From positions 35,845 through 99,844 of the forward strand of contig CAIKND010000209.1 of NCBI GenBank assembly GCA_903828675.1: a DNA stretch of 64,000 bases, written 5' to 3'. Every line of letters begins with the position of its first letter. Within the stretch, counting starts at the first letter, position 1. The position numbers were made by a program, and so were the translations under genes. Under the pieces are notes generated by a model. That model ran no database searches. It was not told where the DNA came from and worked only from the letters and a program-made list of their open reading frames with translations. This DNA comes from an uncultured Acidobacteriaceae bacterium. GTDB taxonomy: Bacteria; Acidobacteriota; Terriglobia; Terriglobales; Acidobacteriaceae. Positions 1-10,047 of this stretch are shown one piece after another.

Positions 1-1321
1 ATTTACCCAGAATCGTATCCCGGAACCACTGACCATAGACACGATCGTTCTTGAAGTATTTGTCTATGCGAAGGTTGAACTGTTTTGCGTTCGTGGGACT
101 GGAGGTGTTGAAATTGGCCGACTCGAAGACCGGGGTGGCGCAAGGAATGTTGTCATAAGCGGCAGTAAGATTTCCAAGTCCGCTCAGACAATTCGCCCGA
201 TCTGTGGTGGCAAGAACGCTGCTCCATAATTGTCCAGCGGTCGCAGCTGTCTTTGCGCCCGCCACATTAGCCACCGGATACTTGGTCATCAATTGAACTT
301 CCGGACTGTTCGGCGTTACCGACTTGGCAAATGTCAGAAATTCCGGGGCCTCGTAACCCACAAGCGCACCGCCATTCGACGACAGTGCGAGATAAGGCTC
401 GTAGCCAAAGAAGAAGAAGAACTCCTTATGGGGTATCACAGGGCCACCAACAGTGAATGACATATTGTTGGTGTGATAAGGCGCTACCCGTGTCGGCTTC
501 TTAACGCCGAACTCGCCGCGGGCTGCCAAGCCTTGATACGTATAGTATTCGCTGGCCATCCCATGGAACTCGCTGGAGCCGGACTTGGTCGTCATGATTG
601 TCTGAATTGAACTGGCGCGGCCATAATCGACGTTATAGGTATTGGTCTGAACAGCGACTTCCTGAGTGGCATCCGCGTTCGGCGTCAGATTTAGTACGCC
701 AGGCCGAATGCTGCTGGTCACATCCATTCCATCCACAACGTACTGATTCCCGTTTGCGCCACGTCCGTTTGCACTGGCATCGATGGAGTTCTCGGGATTG
801 AAGTTCGTCGCAGCACCGGAGCCTCGACCGGTCACTCCAGGGGCTACGATCATGATTGAGGTTGGGTTTCTGCCTGGCAGTGGCAGATCCTGAAGCGCTG
901 CGGTCTCAATTGTCTCCTCGAAACGGCTGTCGGAAGTGTCGATCAGTGGTGCCTGCGTACTGACCGTGACATTGGTAGAAACCTGGCCGACCTGCAATCT
1001 GATCACAACGTTGCGGTTTTCGTTGGTCGTTAGCGTGAAGGTTATTGTCGCGGGGGCAAATCCCGCGGCAGATGCAGAGACCTCGTACGAGCCCGGCGCA
1101 AGGCTGACAAAGCGATAAGCACCAGTGGCGTCGCTCATTGCTTCCGATGAGACTTTTGTGGCGGCGTTGATCAAGGTTATCTTCGCCTTGGGGATCGCCG
1201 CGCCTGTCCCATCTTCCACGTTTCCCTGCACATTACCGTTGAATTGCGCGAGACAATTCGCTGCGGATAGAAGCATCAGCAACGCGAAGGACATAGCAAG
1301 GAGTTGGTTCAATCGTCTCAT
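1..1321 (-). CDS. Oar-like TonB-dependent receptor, N-terminal part, cut by the window edge
   Basis: Outer-membrane receptor of the acidobacterial Oar/TonB-dependent type, probably for uptake of large or complexed nutrients. The reading frame is open from the ATG at 1321 down to base 1, so about 440 N-terminal residues are present and the barrel lies outside the window. Residues 1-26 form a signal peptide ending near LAQ. Residues 27-110 form a carboxypeptidase-regulatory-like (beta-sandwich) domain, followed by a plug-like region with the LPLPGRNPTS and VDGMDVTSS segments usual for this family. A GAGGGAG Shine-Dalgarno lies about 9 bases before the ATG. The nearest gene on the same strand upstream is the GH106-like glycosidase, more than 700 bases away, so the receptor is probably transcribed on its own. 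The substrate cannot be read from the sequence. Confidence 0.85.
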   Translation of the reverse strand, partial: MRRLNQLLAMSFALLMLLSAANCLAQFNGNVQGNVEDGTGAAIPKAKITLINAATKVSSEAMSDATGAYRFVSLAPGSYEVSASAAGFAPATITFTLTTNENRNVVIRLQVGQVSTNVTVSTQAPLIDTSDSRFEETIETAALQDLPLPGRNPTSIMIVAPGVTGRGSGAATNFNPENSIDASANGRGANGNQYVVDGMDVTSSIRPGVLNLTPNADATQEVAVQTNTYNVDYGRASSIQTIMTTKSGSSEFHGMASEYYTYQGLAARGEFGVKKPTRVAPYHTNNMSFTVGGPVIPHKEFFFFFGYEPYLALSSNGGALVGYEAPEFLTFAKSVTPNSPEVQLMTKYPVANVAGAKTAATAGQLWSSVLATTDRANCLSGLGNLTAAYDNIPCATPVFESANFNTSSPTNAKQFNLRIDKYFKNDRVYGQWFRDTILGK

Positions 1322-2046
1322 CCTAGTCTCCCTCAAATTGTGTTGTTAATCCTTGTGGCCGGCAATTGTCGCCCATCGCTCGGACTGCACCTGGCGATAA
1401 CGTTACTAATATCTGATTACGTTTCCGAAAGATGAGGCGTTTTCAAAACGGACTGACGATACTCCATGAGGATGGGGCGCACATGAGTAAATGCGACCTG
1501 CAAGAAGTAGTACATTCGGACTACCGGGGCTTTCCGGCTGCTATAAAGGGCAATTCCTACGGCCGAAGCTAATCCCCGTTAAACCTATTTAGGCTGAGGA
1601 TTTTCAGATACGATTGGAAGATCCTTACCGATTCAGGCAATCTCTCGATCATCGCTTCAGTTTCGGGGTCAGAGCTTACCACCACTTCTACGCCATCTAT
1701 CATTCTCTGTATTGCGTCTTTTTCTGGAAATGAATTGGCCGTTGTAAAGCTGTCCACGGACGGACTTTGATAATTCAATTTGTGCGTCCTTTGCATTGCT
1801 GGAAGCGCGCATATCTGCTGTGAAAAATGGCGGCTAAGTTCTTTCTATTCAGGAATGTGAAATATGCGGCATTTTCATCCTTTTAGGGCGCGCAGACGCC
1901 CCATGCTGGACTGCAAATGCCTCTTGGCGCGTTAGCGCGCGGCTCCCATCTGAGGGGGCTCAGGATTGCATTGGAGGGGAATCGGCGGCCCACTAACTGA
2001 AAGCAGGCCGCCTGCGTGCAGGATCGTGCAGTATGCCACAATTCCT
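1322..2046. other. Intergenic region without a convincing gene
   Basis: Seven hundred bases between the receptor start and the GH106-like stop. A 75-codon minus-strand frame at 1569-1796 lacks recognisable motifs and a clear ribosome binding site; I do not support it as a gene. GC-rich short inverted segments around 1890-1950, beyond the GH106 stop, may be the 3' untranslated end of that gene, but I see no clean terminator. Confidence 0.4.
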
Positions 2047-5000
2047 TCATTTCACCGTGACGGATCTCAATGTTACCGGTCCGATCAGGCCCGAAGGTTG
2101 GAGCGGCGAGTTCGCATTGTATGGTTTGTCGTCGGCGAAGGTGATCTTGACTGCGCGCGGTTGTTCATCGCCAATAAGCCGGTTGACCCAGGCATTCGTG
2201 ACCTTGATAGAGAGTTCGTTTGCACCGGGCTTCACGGCTGCGGTTACGTCCAATCGATAGGGCGCATGCCAGACAAGGCCGAGCGGCTTGCCATTCACCG
2301 TGACCTCTGCAAGGTTCTTTACCTCACCCAGATCTATCCAAACGTGCGCACGGGTTTTGAGCCAGGTTGCTGGAACGTCGACGGTCTTGGTGTAGGTGCC
2401 CATCCCGGAGAAGTACTTCACACCTGGATACTGGTTCTCGCTCCATGACGAAAGCCGGTCGAGCGAGACGGAGGCTGGCGCTCCGCGCTCCGGCTGGAAG
2501 CTCACCTTCCACGGGCCCTCCACGGTTGCGAGCACCTTCTCGGCGCTTGCCGGCAGGGTGCGTGAGCTTTCGCTGGTAGGATCGCGGAAGACAATAAACA
2601 CTGAACCCCATGATTCCAGATTGAGGGGCACCATGGTCCGGCCGTGAGCGATCTTGAACGACGCGGGTTCCGCCTTGCCCGTATCGGCGTGCCACAACTC
2701 CGGCGCCTTGCCGGCGACGCGGAATGTCGCGTCCACTTGTTCGCTGCGATCGATGCGGTTATCCACAAAGTAGAGCTCGCCATCGGCGAGTTTGCGATGG
2801 ACAAAGAGCAATTTCGTGTCGGGTTCTGGCTTTGTGTAGTCGAAGTCGCGTGCGACATGCAGAGTGCTGAAAACATCGCCGAGAGTCTGACCGGCATAGA
2901 CGGTGCCTTTGCTGACGTGGCGTACTCCGGCGCCATCGCCAAAGAGTTCGTCGCTCAACTTGCTGAATTCCGCCTGATCGTCTGCGAGGCTGGGATCGTC
3001 AATCGGCTTTGGACCGGCAACAACAGCTCCATCGGCGACCAGTTTGTGAATAGCGCGCAGCACGGGCAGGGACATATGACGGCTGTACGGGTCGAGCCCT
3101 AGTACGCGGTAGTTCGTGCCTCCCGGTGTAGTAATTCTGCCGTTGGCAACGCCAAGTTCGTGGATGAGGGCATCGGCGTTGACGTAGTCGAAACCAAAAC
3201 CGGCAGGAACGTCGGGGGCTTTGTCGTGGAAGATCGCGGTAAGGTTGGAGTCTTCGCCGTAAAAATAGATGATGTCCGCGCCGAAGTGTCCTTGCTGAAG
3301 AAGGAAGCTGGTGCGGGAGAGATAGCTGGTCCAGGGAGCGGCCTGCTCGGCCCAGGTTTCGTTGCGGTTGAACCACTGGCCACACTCGCCGAGCGTCATG
3401 CCGGGTGCCTTGTTGATGAGCGGCTGGTGGGCCGAATCATGAATGACAAAGCGGTTGATGCCGTTGAGGAACTCCATGTCGGCGGTGGGCCTCAGAGTTG
3501 CCGGTGACCATGCCCATGCCGTAAGAGGATTGCATGTGGTGAGGGACTCCGCAGCGGCGATGTTCTGCCCGTAGATGTGAGCCACTGACGCCGATTCGCG
3601 ATCATCGGCATTGAGGGTGTAATCCTGAGGGTTGAAGCCCTCCGGGTTGACCCCCGGTGTCTGAACCCACATTGCGCCCATAGGCACTTCAGCGAGTTTC
3701 TTTACTTCCATGCCATCGCCGACAAAGGCGCGCCCGGTTTCGTGCGATTCGCTGTAGTGGCCCATGCCCCACTCGTGCAGTGTGGCCTCCAACTGGCCAT
3801 AGTGCTCGGTTGAGATCAGGTCGGCGATGGTTTTGCGGAAGTCCCAGAGAAATCTATCGCTGGCTTCGGAGTTTTCAACAATATACCCGGCGAGCACCGG
3901 TATCCAGGGCGCGGGGTCGTAGCCTCGCAGTCTTTTGAACTGCGCGATCATGTTGTCGGTCCAGTTTTGCGAGCCAGCTTCCCAGCTATCATTGACGACA
4001 TACCTGAGACCCCTCTTGCCGATCAGGTCGGCGCCGACGGCTTGTTTGTAACTGTTGAGGTAGGTATCCATGTACTTCTTTACGTACCTGCGGTCCAACT
4101 TGTCGACTTCGAGGCCGGTAGCTTCGGCGGTGGCGGGGCCGTTAGTGTTTCCAACCAGGGAATACCCTAAGCGAAGAACGACCCAGTTGCCAGGTGGCGG
4201 CGTCCAGTCGAGCGAACCATCAGGACGCATCTTTGCAGTGAGGTCAACGACGTCCGACTTTGCAATTGCCTCAGCGGGAGCGACTGCGGGGGTCGCCAGG
4301 GGATAAAGATCCGGGTTTGTAACGAAGGCGGCTTTCTCTTCAAAACGATTGACACGCGCACCGGCGTGGAGGACGAGCTCGGCGATTTCGTAGTCGGTGG
4401 GAGGCGTACGGGTTCCCGCCAAAGGAATGTTGGCTGGCGTCGCAGCGGGCGGAGTGCGTATGAATGCGAGGCGAAAGAACTTTGCGGTCACCGCTGGAAA
4501 AGAGATTGTGCTTTCGGTAAAGCGGCCGACTGGAAGATCCGCTACGGGATGGAAGTTCTGGCCATCATCGCTAGCCAGCAACGTTTTGGCGGGTGCGCCA
4601 ATACCGAACAGTGCTGTTGTAATCCTAAGAGGGTTCTTCACTACATATGTAATTGAACGTACGGTTGTGGGTGCGGCAAACTCAAATTGAATCCAGGAAG
4701 ATTCGCCTACCGCAGGGATCGGCAGCTTGGTCGTTTTTTCCAGGTTGCCGTCGGTGAGCATCGCGGAATCTGGCGAGCCGCTGCTCGATGTGAACCTGGC
4801 GTGCTGCATGTCGAGAGGCACATCAACCGGTGGCTTGCGATAGGCAATGACTGCGGCGTCGGCATAATAGTGCGGAATCGGCCCCGCGCGCTGAGTCTCC
4901 AGGTTCTGAAACGCGCCCGTGTTCGATGGCGGATGAGCGAGTGTGCCGGTGAATGGCTTGCCGCCTTCCACGTAGGTTTCGCTCCAGACATATTTCTTCA

Positions 5001-5415
5001 TGCCTTCGGCGGGCGCGACCCATGGGCCGCCCGATTCGCTCCAACCCGGCGAACCCGCGATGGCTTCTTCCATGCCCAACTGGTCGGCAAGGATCGTCGC
5101 GTATTTGAAGGCGTCCTTCCATTCCGGGGTCATGTAGACCAGGCGGTGGTCCACCACCTGCGGCGTCAACAATGAAGCGTCGAAGTTCTGGAACCCCGCC
5201 ACGCCAACCCTGTGCATCCACGCGAGGTCCAGCTTGATGCCTTCTTCGGAGATGTTGCCATTCATCCAGTGCCACCAGACGCGAGGTTGAGCGCTTTGTG
5301 GCGGGTTTTCAAAACCGCTCTTGAGTGAGTCGAACTTGCTCTGCGCCCGAAGGATACCGAGGCAGAAGAACAGCAGGACTAGGGTTGCGGCAAATCTGTT
5401 GACTGGGAACTTCAT
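2047..5415 (-). CDS. Secreted GH106-like glycoside hydrolase (alpha-L-rhamnosidase type)
   Basis: Large secreted glycosidase of about 1122 residues, resembling GH106 alpha-L-rhamnosidases, which remove rhamnose from plant pectin and glycosides. I start it at the ATG at 5415: it opens a good signal peptide (MKFPVNRFAATLVLLFFCLG, cleavage after LRAQ) and follows a GGAGAAGG ribosome site. An in-frame extension to 5565 would add 50 residues before the signal peptide. The PRVWWHWMNGN segment near residue 43 and the SPGWSESGGPWV segment are typical of the family; the last 110 or so residues look like a galactose-binding jelly-roll. A central F5/8-type sandwich seems to sit near residues 230-330. 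Divergent to the lipoprotein/histidine kinase unit, which might sense its products. Rhamnosidase specificity is a family-level inference. Confidence 0.75.
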   Translation of the reverse strand: MKFPVNRFAATLVLLFFCLGILRAQSKFDSLKSGFENPPQSAQPRVWWHWMNGNISEEGIKLDLAWMHRVGVAGFQNFDASLLTPQVVDHRLVYMTPEWKDAFKYATILADQLGMEEAIAGSPGWSESGGPWVAPAEGMKKYVWSETYVEGGKPFTGTLAHPPSNTGAFQNLETQRAGPIPHYYADAAVIAYRKPPVDVPLDMQHARFTSSSGSPDSAMLTDGNLEKTTKLPIPAVGESSWIQFEFAAPTTVRSITYVVKNPLRITTALFGIGAPAKTLLASDDGQNFHPVADLPVGRFTESTISFPAVTAKFFRLAFIRTPPAATPANIPLAGTRTPPTDYEIAELVLHAGARVNRFEEKAAFVTNPDLYPLATPAVAPAEAIAKSDVVDLTAKMRPDGSLDWTPPPGNWVVLRLGYSLVGNTNGPATAEATGLEVDKLDRRYVKKYMDTYLNSYKQAVGADLIGKRGLRYVVNDSWEAGSQNWTDNMIAQFKRLRGYDPAPWIPVLAGYIVENSEASDRFLWDFRKTIADLISTEHYGQLEATLHEWGMGHYSESHETGRAFVGDGMEVKKLAEVPMGAMWVQTPGVNPEGFNPQDYTLNADDRESASVAHIYGQNIAAAESLTTCNPLTAWAWSPATLRPTADMEFLNGINRFVIHDSAHQPLINKAPGMTLGECGQWFNRNETWAEQAAPWTSYLSRTSFLLQQGHFGADIIYFYGEDSNLTAIFHDKAPDVPAGFGFDYVNADALIHELGVANGRITTPGGTNYRVLGLDPYSRHMSLPVLRAIHKLVADGAVVAGPKPIDDPSLADDQAEFSKLSDELFGDGAGVRHVSKGTVYAGQTLGDVFSTLHVARDFDYTKPEPDTKLLFVHRKLADGELYFVDNRIDRSEQVDATFRVAGKAPELWHADTGKAEPASFKIAHGRTMVPLNLESWGSVFIVFRDPTSESSRTLPASAEKVLATVEGPWKVSFQPERGAPASVSLDRLSSWSENQYPGVKYFSGMGTYTKTVDVPATWLKTRAHVWIDLGEVKNLAEVTVNGKPLGLVWHAPYRLDVTAAVKPGANELSIKVTNAWVNRLIGDEQPRAVKITFADDKPYNANSPLQPSGLIGPVTLRSVTVK

Positions 5416-5853
5416 TCCTTCTCCTTCTCTATTTTTGAGGGGCAGTAGCGTGAACAGGCTCTCCCTGGAAATCGGATGCGTTTGATCGAGACAGACAAAC
5501 CGTTGCGAGATCTTCCATAAGTTCTTGCCGGTTGATCGGCCGATGTAGTCCAGAATTTGGAGCATGTTTGTTTCACGACAGCTCGGCGGCTGCTAATTCT
5601 ACGCCCAGTAGATGCGATCGAGGCTGCGATATTGGATGGCTTCTGCAAGGTGGGAGATAGCGAGGCGCTCGACACCCTCTCGAGACGAGGGCGGGAATGT
5701 AGCGACTACCGGCCTGCATGGACTGATATCGGCTTAGTGACTAACTCCTTGTACGCCCGGACCAATGCTCCTCGAAGTAGCCCAAATGGACTATATCCCG
5801 TGAGCGCCTTGCCGGAATTCGGGGGCTTAGCGTACACTCCGTCCTGCTCGACG
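5416..5853. other. Divergent promoter region
   Basis: About 440 bases separate the GH106-like gene (minus) from the lipoprotein gene (plus), so both promoters should lie here. The plus frame is open back to 5557, but that stretch has no protein-like features, and the lipoprotein signal starts only at 5854. No clear palindrome was seen. Confidence 0.4.
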
Positions 5854-6873
5854 ATGAATGGACGACGTCAATTCGGATACTCCAAGAGGAGGAGGCCCCC
5901 CTTTGGTTTGACTGGTCTGATTTGCTGTCTTTGCCTTTGGCCAACGGCTTGCCAATCACCTCATCAGGAGAGAATCGCCGTCATCCCGCAGGTTGACGGC
6001 GATGCTCTTTGGGAGCCCGCTCATGTCGGAGCTGAGGACGCAGCAGATCGGGTAGGGGTATCAGTTTATTGGAATGCACCCACAAATGCGGATGATGTTC
6101 AGGCGCAAATCAGGCTAGTCAATAAGATCGTGGACGGGAACTACCAAGGATTGGTTCTGGCTCCAGATCAGAGTCTGGCTCTTATTACGCCTGTGAATCG
6201 CGCTCTCGCGCTCGGTATCCCTACAGTGATCATTGGTTCCCCACTCGCAATTCCAGCCGGCGGGAGTCTTTTCTATATCCTCAACGATGACGCAGAGGGC
6301 GGCCAGATTGCCGCGCAGCGAGTCGCCGGCCTTTTGAAGGGCCATGGAACCGTGGCCCTTCTCGGTATCAATCCAAACATCGCCGGAATTATGATTCGTG
6401 CCCGGTCCTTTGAGCAGTTTCTTGCTCAGAATGACCCTGGGATCCATATCGTTGACAAGCGATTCGGGTCGTTTAACACTGCACACGAACGCCAGGCGGC
6501 TGTAGATTCGCTCAATGCCAATCCAGATCTTGATGTGGTTGTCGCGCTCACGGGGGACACGTTCGTTGGAATCTTTTCGGCGCTCGGAACCAGGCCAGAG
6601 AACCACTCCGTCAGAGTTGTTGCCTTTGATTCTCTCGGTTTGGGAGGCTTGAATTCGGAATGGTTGGACTCTGTGATTCAGGAGGATGCCAGGAGAATGG
6701 GGCAGCAGGCAGTCGAGCTGATTCACGCCCGGCTGCTCGGACAAGCAGTACCCACCATCGTACATCTTCATCCAAAGCTCATTACGCGCGAAGACATTGG
6801 CACGCCGGAGGTCCAGCGAATGACCTCCATGGATTGGACCCTTGGCCGCTGGCGCTGGAGTTCTAAGCAATGA
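5854..6873 (+). CDS. Sugar-binding lipoprotein (LacI/RbsB-type periplasmic binding protein)
   Basis: Periplasmic binding protein of the ribose-binding/LacI-fold class, about 339 residues. The start at 5854 gives a basic N-terminus, a hydrophobic stretch at residues 17-32 and a lipobox-like WPTAC with Cys33, so it should be anchored to a membrane. The body shows the two-lobed pattern: IAVIPQVDGDALW, LVLAPDQSLALITPVN, LNDDAEGGQIAAQ and VVALTGDTFVG. No ABC permease or ATPase lies nearby. Instead its stop overlaps the start of the histidine kinase gene by ATGA, so the two are translationally coupled. The likely job is to present a sugar signal to the kinase rather than to transport it. The start codon is uncertain, since the frame is open to 5557. 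Confidence 0.7.
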   Translation: MNGRRQFGYSKRRRPPFGLTGLICCLCLWPTACQSPHQERIAVIPQVDGDALWEPAHVGAEDAADRVGVSVYWNAPTNADDVQAQIRLVNKIVDGNYQGLVLAPDQSLALITPVNRALALGIPTVIIGSPLAIPAGGSLFYILNDDAEGGQIAAQRVAGLLKGHGTVALLGINPNIAGIMIRARSFEQFLAQNDPGIHIVDKRFGSFNTAHERQAAVDSLNANPDLDVVVALTGDTFVGIFSALGTRPENHSVRVVAFDSLGLGGLNSEWLDSVIQEDARRMGQQAVELIHARLLGQAVPTIVHLHPKLITREDIGTPEVQRMTSMDWTLGRWRWSSKQ

Positions 6874-9059
6874 GCCACCTGCCGTTTCATTCCTCCCGGG
6901 TCGTGCTTGGATCGCTTCTATGCCTCCTTCTGGTCCTGGGATGCTTTGCGCTGCGTGCCTACCTTCATAGTCCAAACCGCGGACTGCCCTATGGCGATTC
7001 CTTTGCCAAGGGCAACGCTGACGAGTGGAAGGCATTTGGTGGCACTTGGGAACTCGCGAACGGCTTAATGCGCAATGACTCCGATGAGCGAGGCGCCAAA
7101 TTGATGACTGGATCACCTTACTGGCATAACTACTCCATTGAAGGCGATGTCAGTCTTCTGGGCCTCGATGGGGACGCGGGCCTCATAATCCGTTCGGGGA
7201 ATGAAGAAGAGGGGGTCAACTCCTACAGCGGTTATTACGCTGGAATCCGCACGAGGGACAACGCACTGGTTCTCGGTCGAGCTGAGTACGGCTGGATGGA
7301 GGTCATCAAGCAAAATCGAAGACCAGGGGCCATCCGCCCTTTCCATTGGTATCATCTGAAATTACTTGCATACGATTGCCAGATTGTAGCCGCGGTTGGG
7401 TCGCCATCGCAGGCGAATCACTTTTCTCTTGGCATCGATGATCAGGACTGCGCCTATTCAGGCCGGGTTGGGCTTCGATCCTACCTTTCTGGCGGCACCT
7501 GGCGCAACATCGTAGTCCGCCCCGCCACGCATGACGATCTGGCCGAGATGCTTCGGGGGACGGGTCAGGGAACTCCTGAACTGACGGATCAGGTCGACGA
7601 AGGCTCTGCATTCTTACGAGAGCAACAACTCCCGGCAGACCAACAGAAGAGTACCCGCTTCGACAAAAAGATACAGACAATAGCGAGCCTGAGACTGGCT
7701 TCGTTCGCCAAGCCCGCTATCGCTACGATCAGAGGTGTGGTGGTACTGACCACGCCCATGCTTTTCGTTCAGGACTCCACGGGCGGCGTATACATTCCTC
7801 ATCCTTCTTCATCTACGCTCAAGATCGGCGATGAAGTTGAAGTGACAGGCGAGGTGCATCCAGGCGACTTCAGTTCGACACTTGAACGTGCCTCCGTTCA
7901 AATGCTTTGGGCTCGCGCCCCCGTCGCGCCTGTTTCAGTAACAGTATCTGAAGCATCTACCGGAAAATATGACGCGACATTCATCGAGGTTCGCGGACGC
8001 CTCGCCGGCAAAAAGAAGGGACCAGATAATGCGCTGCTCCTTGATCTCGACTACGGGACGCAGTCATTCCGAGCCATCATGAATCCGGGCCGCGGCGACT
8101 ATCTTTTCAACAAGCTTAAACTGGATAGCAGTCTCCGTCTGCGCGGCATCTGCGTCGTCGACTCGTTATTTACTCACAACCTCACTCCTTTCGCCTTGTT
8201 GCTGCGTTCCAATGAGGACCTTGAAGTCCTGGCCGGTCCGCCATGGTGGAGCACCGGGCACATCGTTGCAATTGTCTTTGCCGTGCTGTTGCTCGCGTTG
8301 ATTATCAACTTCTTCTACCATCGCCTGGCACAGTGGCGCCTCCAGGGCGTGCTGGAGGAACGTGAGCGCATGGCACACGAAATGCATGACACATTGGCGC
8401 AAAGTTTTGCAGGAATTGGTTTTCAACTTCAGGCAATTCGGAACGGACTGAACGGAGAATCTTCCCCGTTGATTCAACAACTGGACCTCGCCAGAAACCT
8501 CGTTCGCCACAGCCACGAGGAGGCCAGACGGAGCATCGCAACGCTTCGGTCCGAGTCGCTTGGTTCACAGGATATTTCATCCGCTTTGCAGACTCTGGCG
8601 TTGCGGATGGTCGATGGCGGAACCGTCCAAGTAACCGCGGAGGAGACGGGCGATATCAGGCCAATTCCCCTCCGGATCGCAGATACCCTTTTCAGAATTG
8701 GACAGGAGGCTGTTGCAAACGCCGTCAGGCACTCACACCCAACCAAACTGACCATCCTCCTCGGCTACAACCAAGATTCGGTCAGTTTGCTGATCGAGGA
8801 TAATGGTATCGGTTTTCTGCACGACGAAAGTCCAAAGGGCTTCGGCATCCGTGGGATGCGTAGACGGGCCCAAAGCATCTCCGCTACGTTCAGAATCGAT
8901 ACTAGGCAAGGTGAGGGTACGCGGATTCAGGCGACGGCTCCGTTGCCACCTCGCTTAACTGTTACATCATGGCCAAAGCTGTTATGGGAATTTGTAAAGG
9001 AGTACAGATTTGATGCCCGATCCCCGAAGCACGCCAGTTCGAATATTAATCGTAGATGA
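6870..9059 (+). CDS. Membrane sensor histidine kinase with LamG-like and OB-like sensor region
   Basis: Histidine kinase of the NarX/DesK (HisKA_3) class, 729 residues. Layout: membrane segment at about 11-28; a periplasmic part that resembles a LamG/DUF1080 jelly-roll (residues 40-215, with DAGLIIRSGNEE); an OB-fold-like segment (about 285-345, LFVQDSTGGVYI...GDEVEVTGEV); a second membrane segment at about 463-485; the dimerisation box with the phospho-accepting His in AHEMHDTLAQ near 507; and an HATPase domain (GQEAVANAVRHS near 610, IEDNGIGF near 645). It is coupled by ATGA to the sugar-binding lipoprotein upstream and overlaps the response regulator downstream. The likely input is a carbohydrate bound in the periplasm. 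Confidence 0.8.
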   Translation: MSHLPFHSSRVVLGSLLCLLLVLGCFALRAYLHSPNRGLPYGDSFAKGNADEWKAFGGTWELANGLMRNDSDERGAKLMTGSPYWHNYSIEGDVSLLGLDGDAGLIIRSGNEEEGVNSYSGYYAGIRTRDNALVLGRAEYGWMEVIKQNRRPGAIRPFHWYHLKLLAYDCQIVAAVGSPSQANHFSLGIDDQDCAYSGRVGLRSYLSGGTWRNIVVRPATHDDLAEMLRGTGQGTPELTDQVDEGSAFLREQQLPADQQKSTRFDKKIQTIASLRLASFAKPAIATIRGVVVLTTPMLFVQDSTGGVYIPHPSSSTLKIGDEVEVTGEVHPGDFSSTLERASVQMLWARAPVAPVSVTVSEASTGKYDATFIEVRGRLAGKKKGPDNALLLDLDYGTQSFRAIMNPGRGDYLFNKLKLDSSLRLRGICVVDSLFTHNLTPFALLLRSNEDLEVLAGPPWWSTGHIVAIVFAVLLLALIINFFYHRLAQWRLQGVLEERERMAHEMHDTLAQSFAGIGFQLQAIRNGLNGESSPLIQQLDLARNLVRHSHEEARRSIATLRSESLGSQDISSALQTLALRMVDGGTVQVTAEETGDIRPIPLRIADTLFRIGQEAVANAVRHSHPTKLTILLGYNQDSVSLLIEDNGIGFLHDESPKGFGIRGMRRRAQSISATFRIDTRQGEGTRIQATAPLPPRLTVTSWPKLLWEFVKEYRFDARSPKHASSNINRR

Positions 9060-9651
9060 TCACCCGGTCGTTTTGGCTGGGTTGACAAGTATGCTTGGCA
9101 CGCAAGCGGGGATTGAGGTGGTGGGCTCTGCGGCCGGCGGCGAAGAGGCGCTGGACATACTTAGGCTCAAGCCCGCAGATCTGGTTCTGCTCGATCTGCG
9201 CATGCCTGGCATGAACGGGATTGACACTCTGCACGCCCTGAAACGCGCTAAGATCAATGTTCGTGTGATTATCCTCACTAGTTTTGAAACAGACGAAGAT
9301 ATCTACCGCGCAGTACAGGCAGGCGCTCAAGGCTATCTCCTGAAGGATGCTCCGCAATCGGACATGATCGAAGCAATATGGGCGGTCCACGCAGGTCGGC
9401 GCTACTTCCCTCGCCATATTGCCTCACGTCTGGCAGAGCGAATGATGCGTACGAGTCTTTCGGCAAGAGAGCTAGAGGTCCTCGTCCTGATCGCTCGTGG
9501 GCTTACGAACAAGGAGATTGGCAGCGCCCTCCAAATCAGCGGTAATACGGTCCGCAATCACGTCAACAGCATTATAGATAAGCTGGAAGTCGCAGATAGA
9601 ACCGAGGCCGCCACCACTGCAATCCATCGAGGAATCATTGATATAGGTTAG
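9013..9651 (+). CDS. NarL/LuxR-family response regulator
   Basis: DNA-binding response regulator of 212 residues, partner of the overlapping histidine kinase. The receiver domain has the acidic pair in ILIVDDHPVV (Asp15, Asp16), the phosphorylation site in LLDLRMPG near residue 61, and the ILTS and LLKDA switch and lysine regions. The C-terminus from about 150 is a LuxR-type helix-turn-helix (SARELEVLVLIARGLTNKEI). The ATG at 9013 and the TTG at 9010 are both possible starts; AAAGGAG lies 7-11 bases before them. It overlaps the kinase by 47 bases, which fits one transcript. Targets are not visible, but the neighbouring glycosidase genes are candidates. Confidence 0.85.
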   Translation: MPDPRSTPVRILIVDDHPVVLAGLTSMLGTQAGIEVVGSAAGGEEALDILRLKPADLVLLDLRMPGMNGIDTLHALKRAKINVRVIILTSFETDEDIYRAVQAGAQGYLLKDAPQSDMIEAIWAVHAGRRYFPRHIASRLAERMMRTSLSARELEVLVLIARGLTNKEIGSALQISGNTVRNHVNSIIDKLEVADRTEAATTAIHRGIIDIG

Positions 9652-10047
9652 TTAGTGCCATTCCAAAGACTGTTTAAGTCCACCTGTCGAATGTTGGGAT
9701 CACGTCATGCCTATAGCAATTCCAGGATTGGTATAGCTCGAAGGCAAACCATAAAGTTGACGCGACCATCAGGGAGCGGCGACCTCGCCTGAATCCTGCC
9801 AGGGTACGGTAATCCTGGAACCGCTCAAAGGCTTCCAACCTTGTCTGAGCGTTGAAGGAGAGCGCTCTCGCAGTTGAGCGAACTGCGGAACCAGTGAACT
9901 TAACTGAGGCCTGCCCAGCACCAAAATGTCAATGATTGCTTCCAGCAGAGGAATTCTTCATGAGCAGGCTGCGAGTAGACCATGTGTACCATGCGAACGG
10001 ATCGCAAGTTATATACGATGGCTGCAGTCCTTACACAGGAGTTGAAA
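9652..10047. other. Intergenic region with two tandem palindromes
   Basis: Holds the perfect 12-base palindrome GAGAGCGCTCTC at 9858-9869, directly followed by a hairpin with 7-bp arms (CGCAGTT, 9869-9875; AACTGCG, 9881-9887). Neither has a T run, so they are more likely an operator or leader structure for the GH127 gene than a terminator. Confidence 0.4.

Noticed and set aside
1569..1796. Seventy-five-codon hypothetical gene
   Set aside because: No motif, no good ribosome site and no partner; chance frame in an intergenic region.
6115..7116. Long open frame opposite the lipoprotein and kinase genes
   Set aside because: It is antisense to two well-supported overlapping genes and has no domain-like features.
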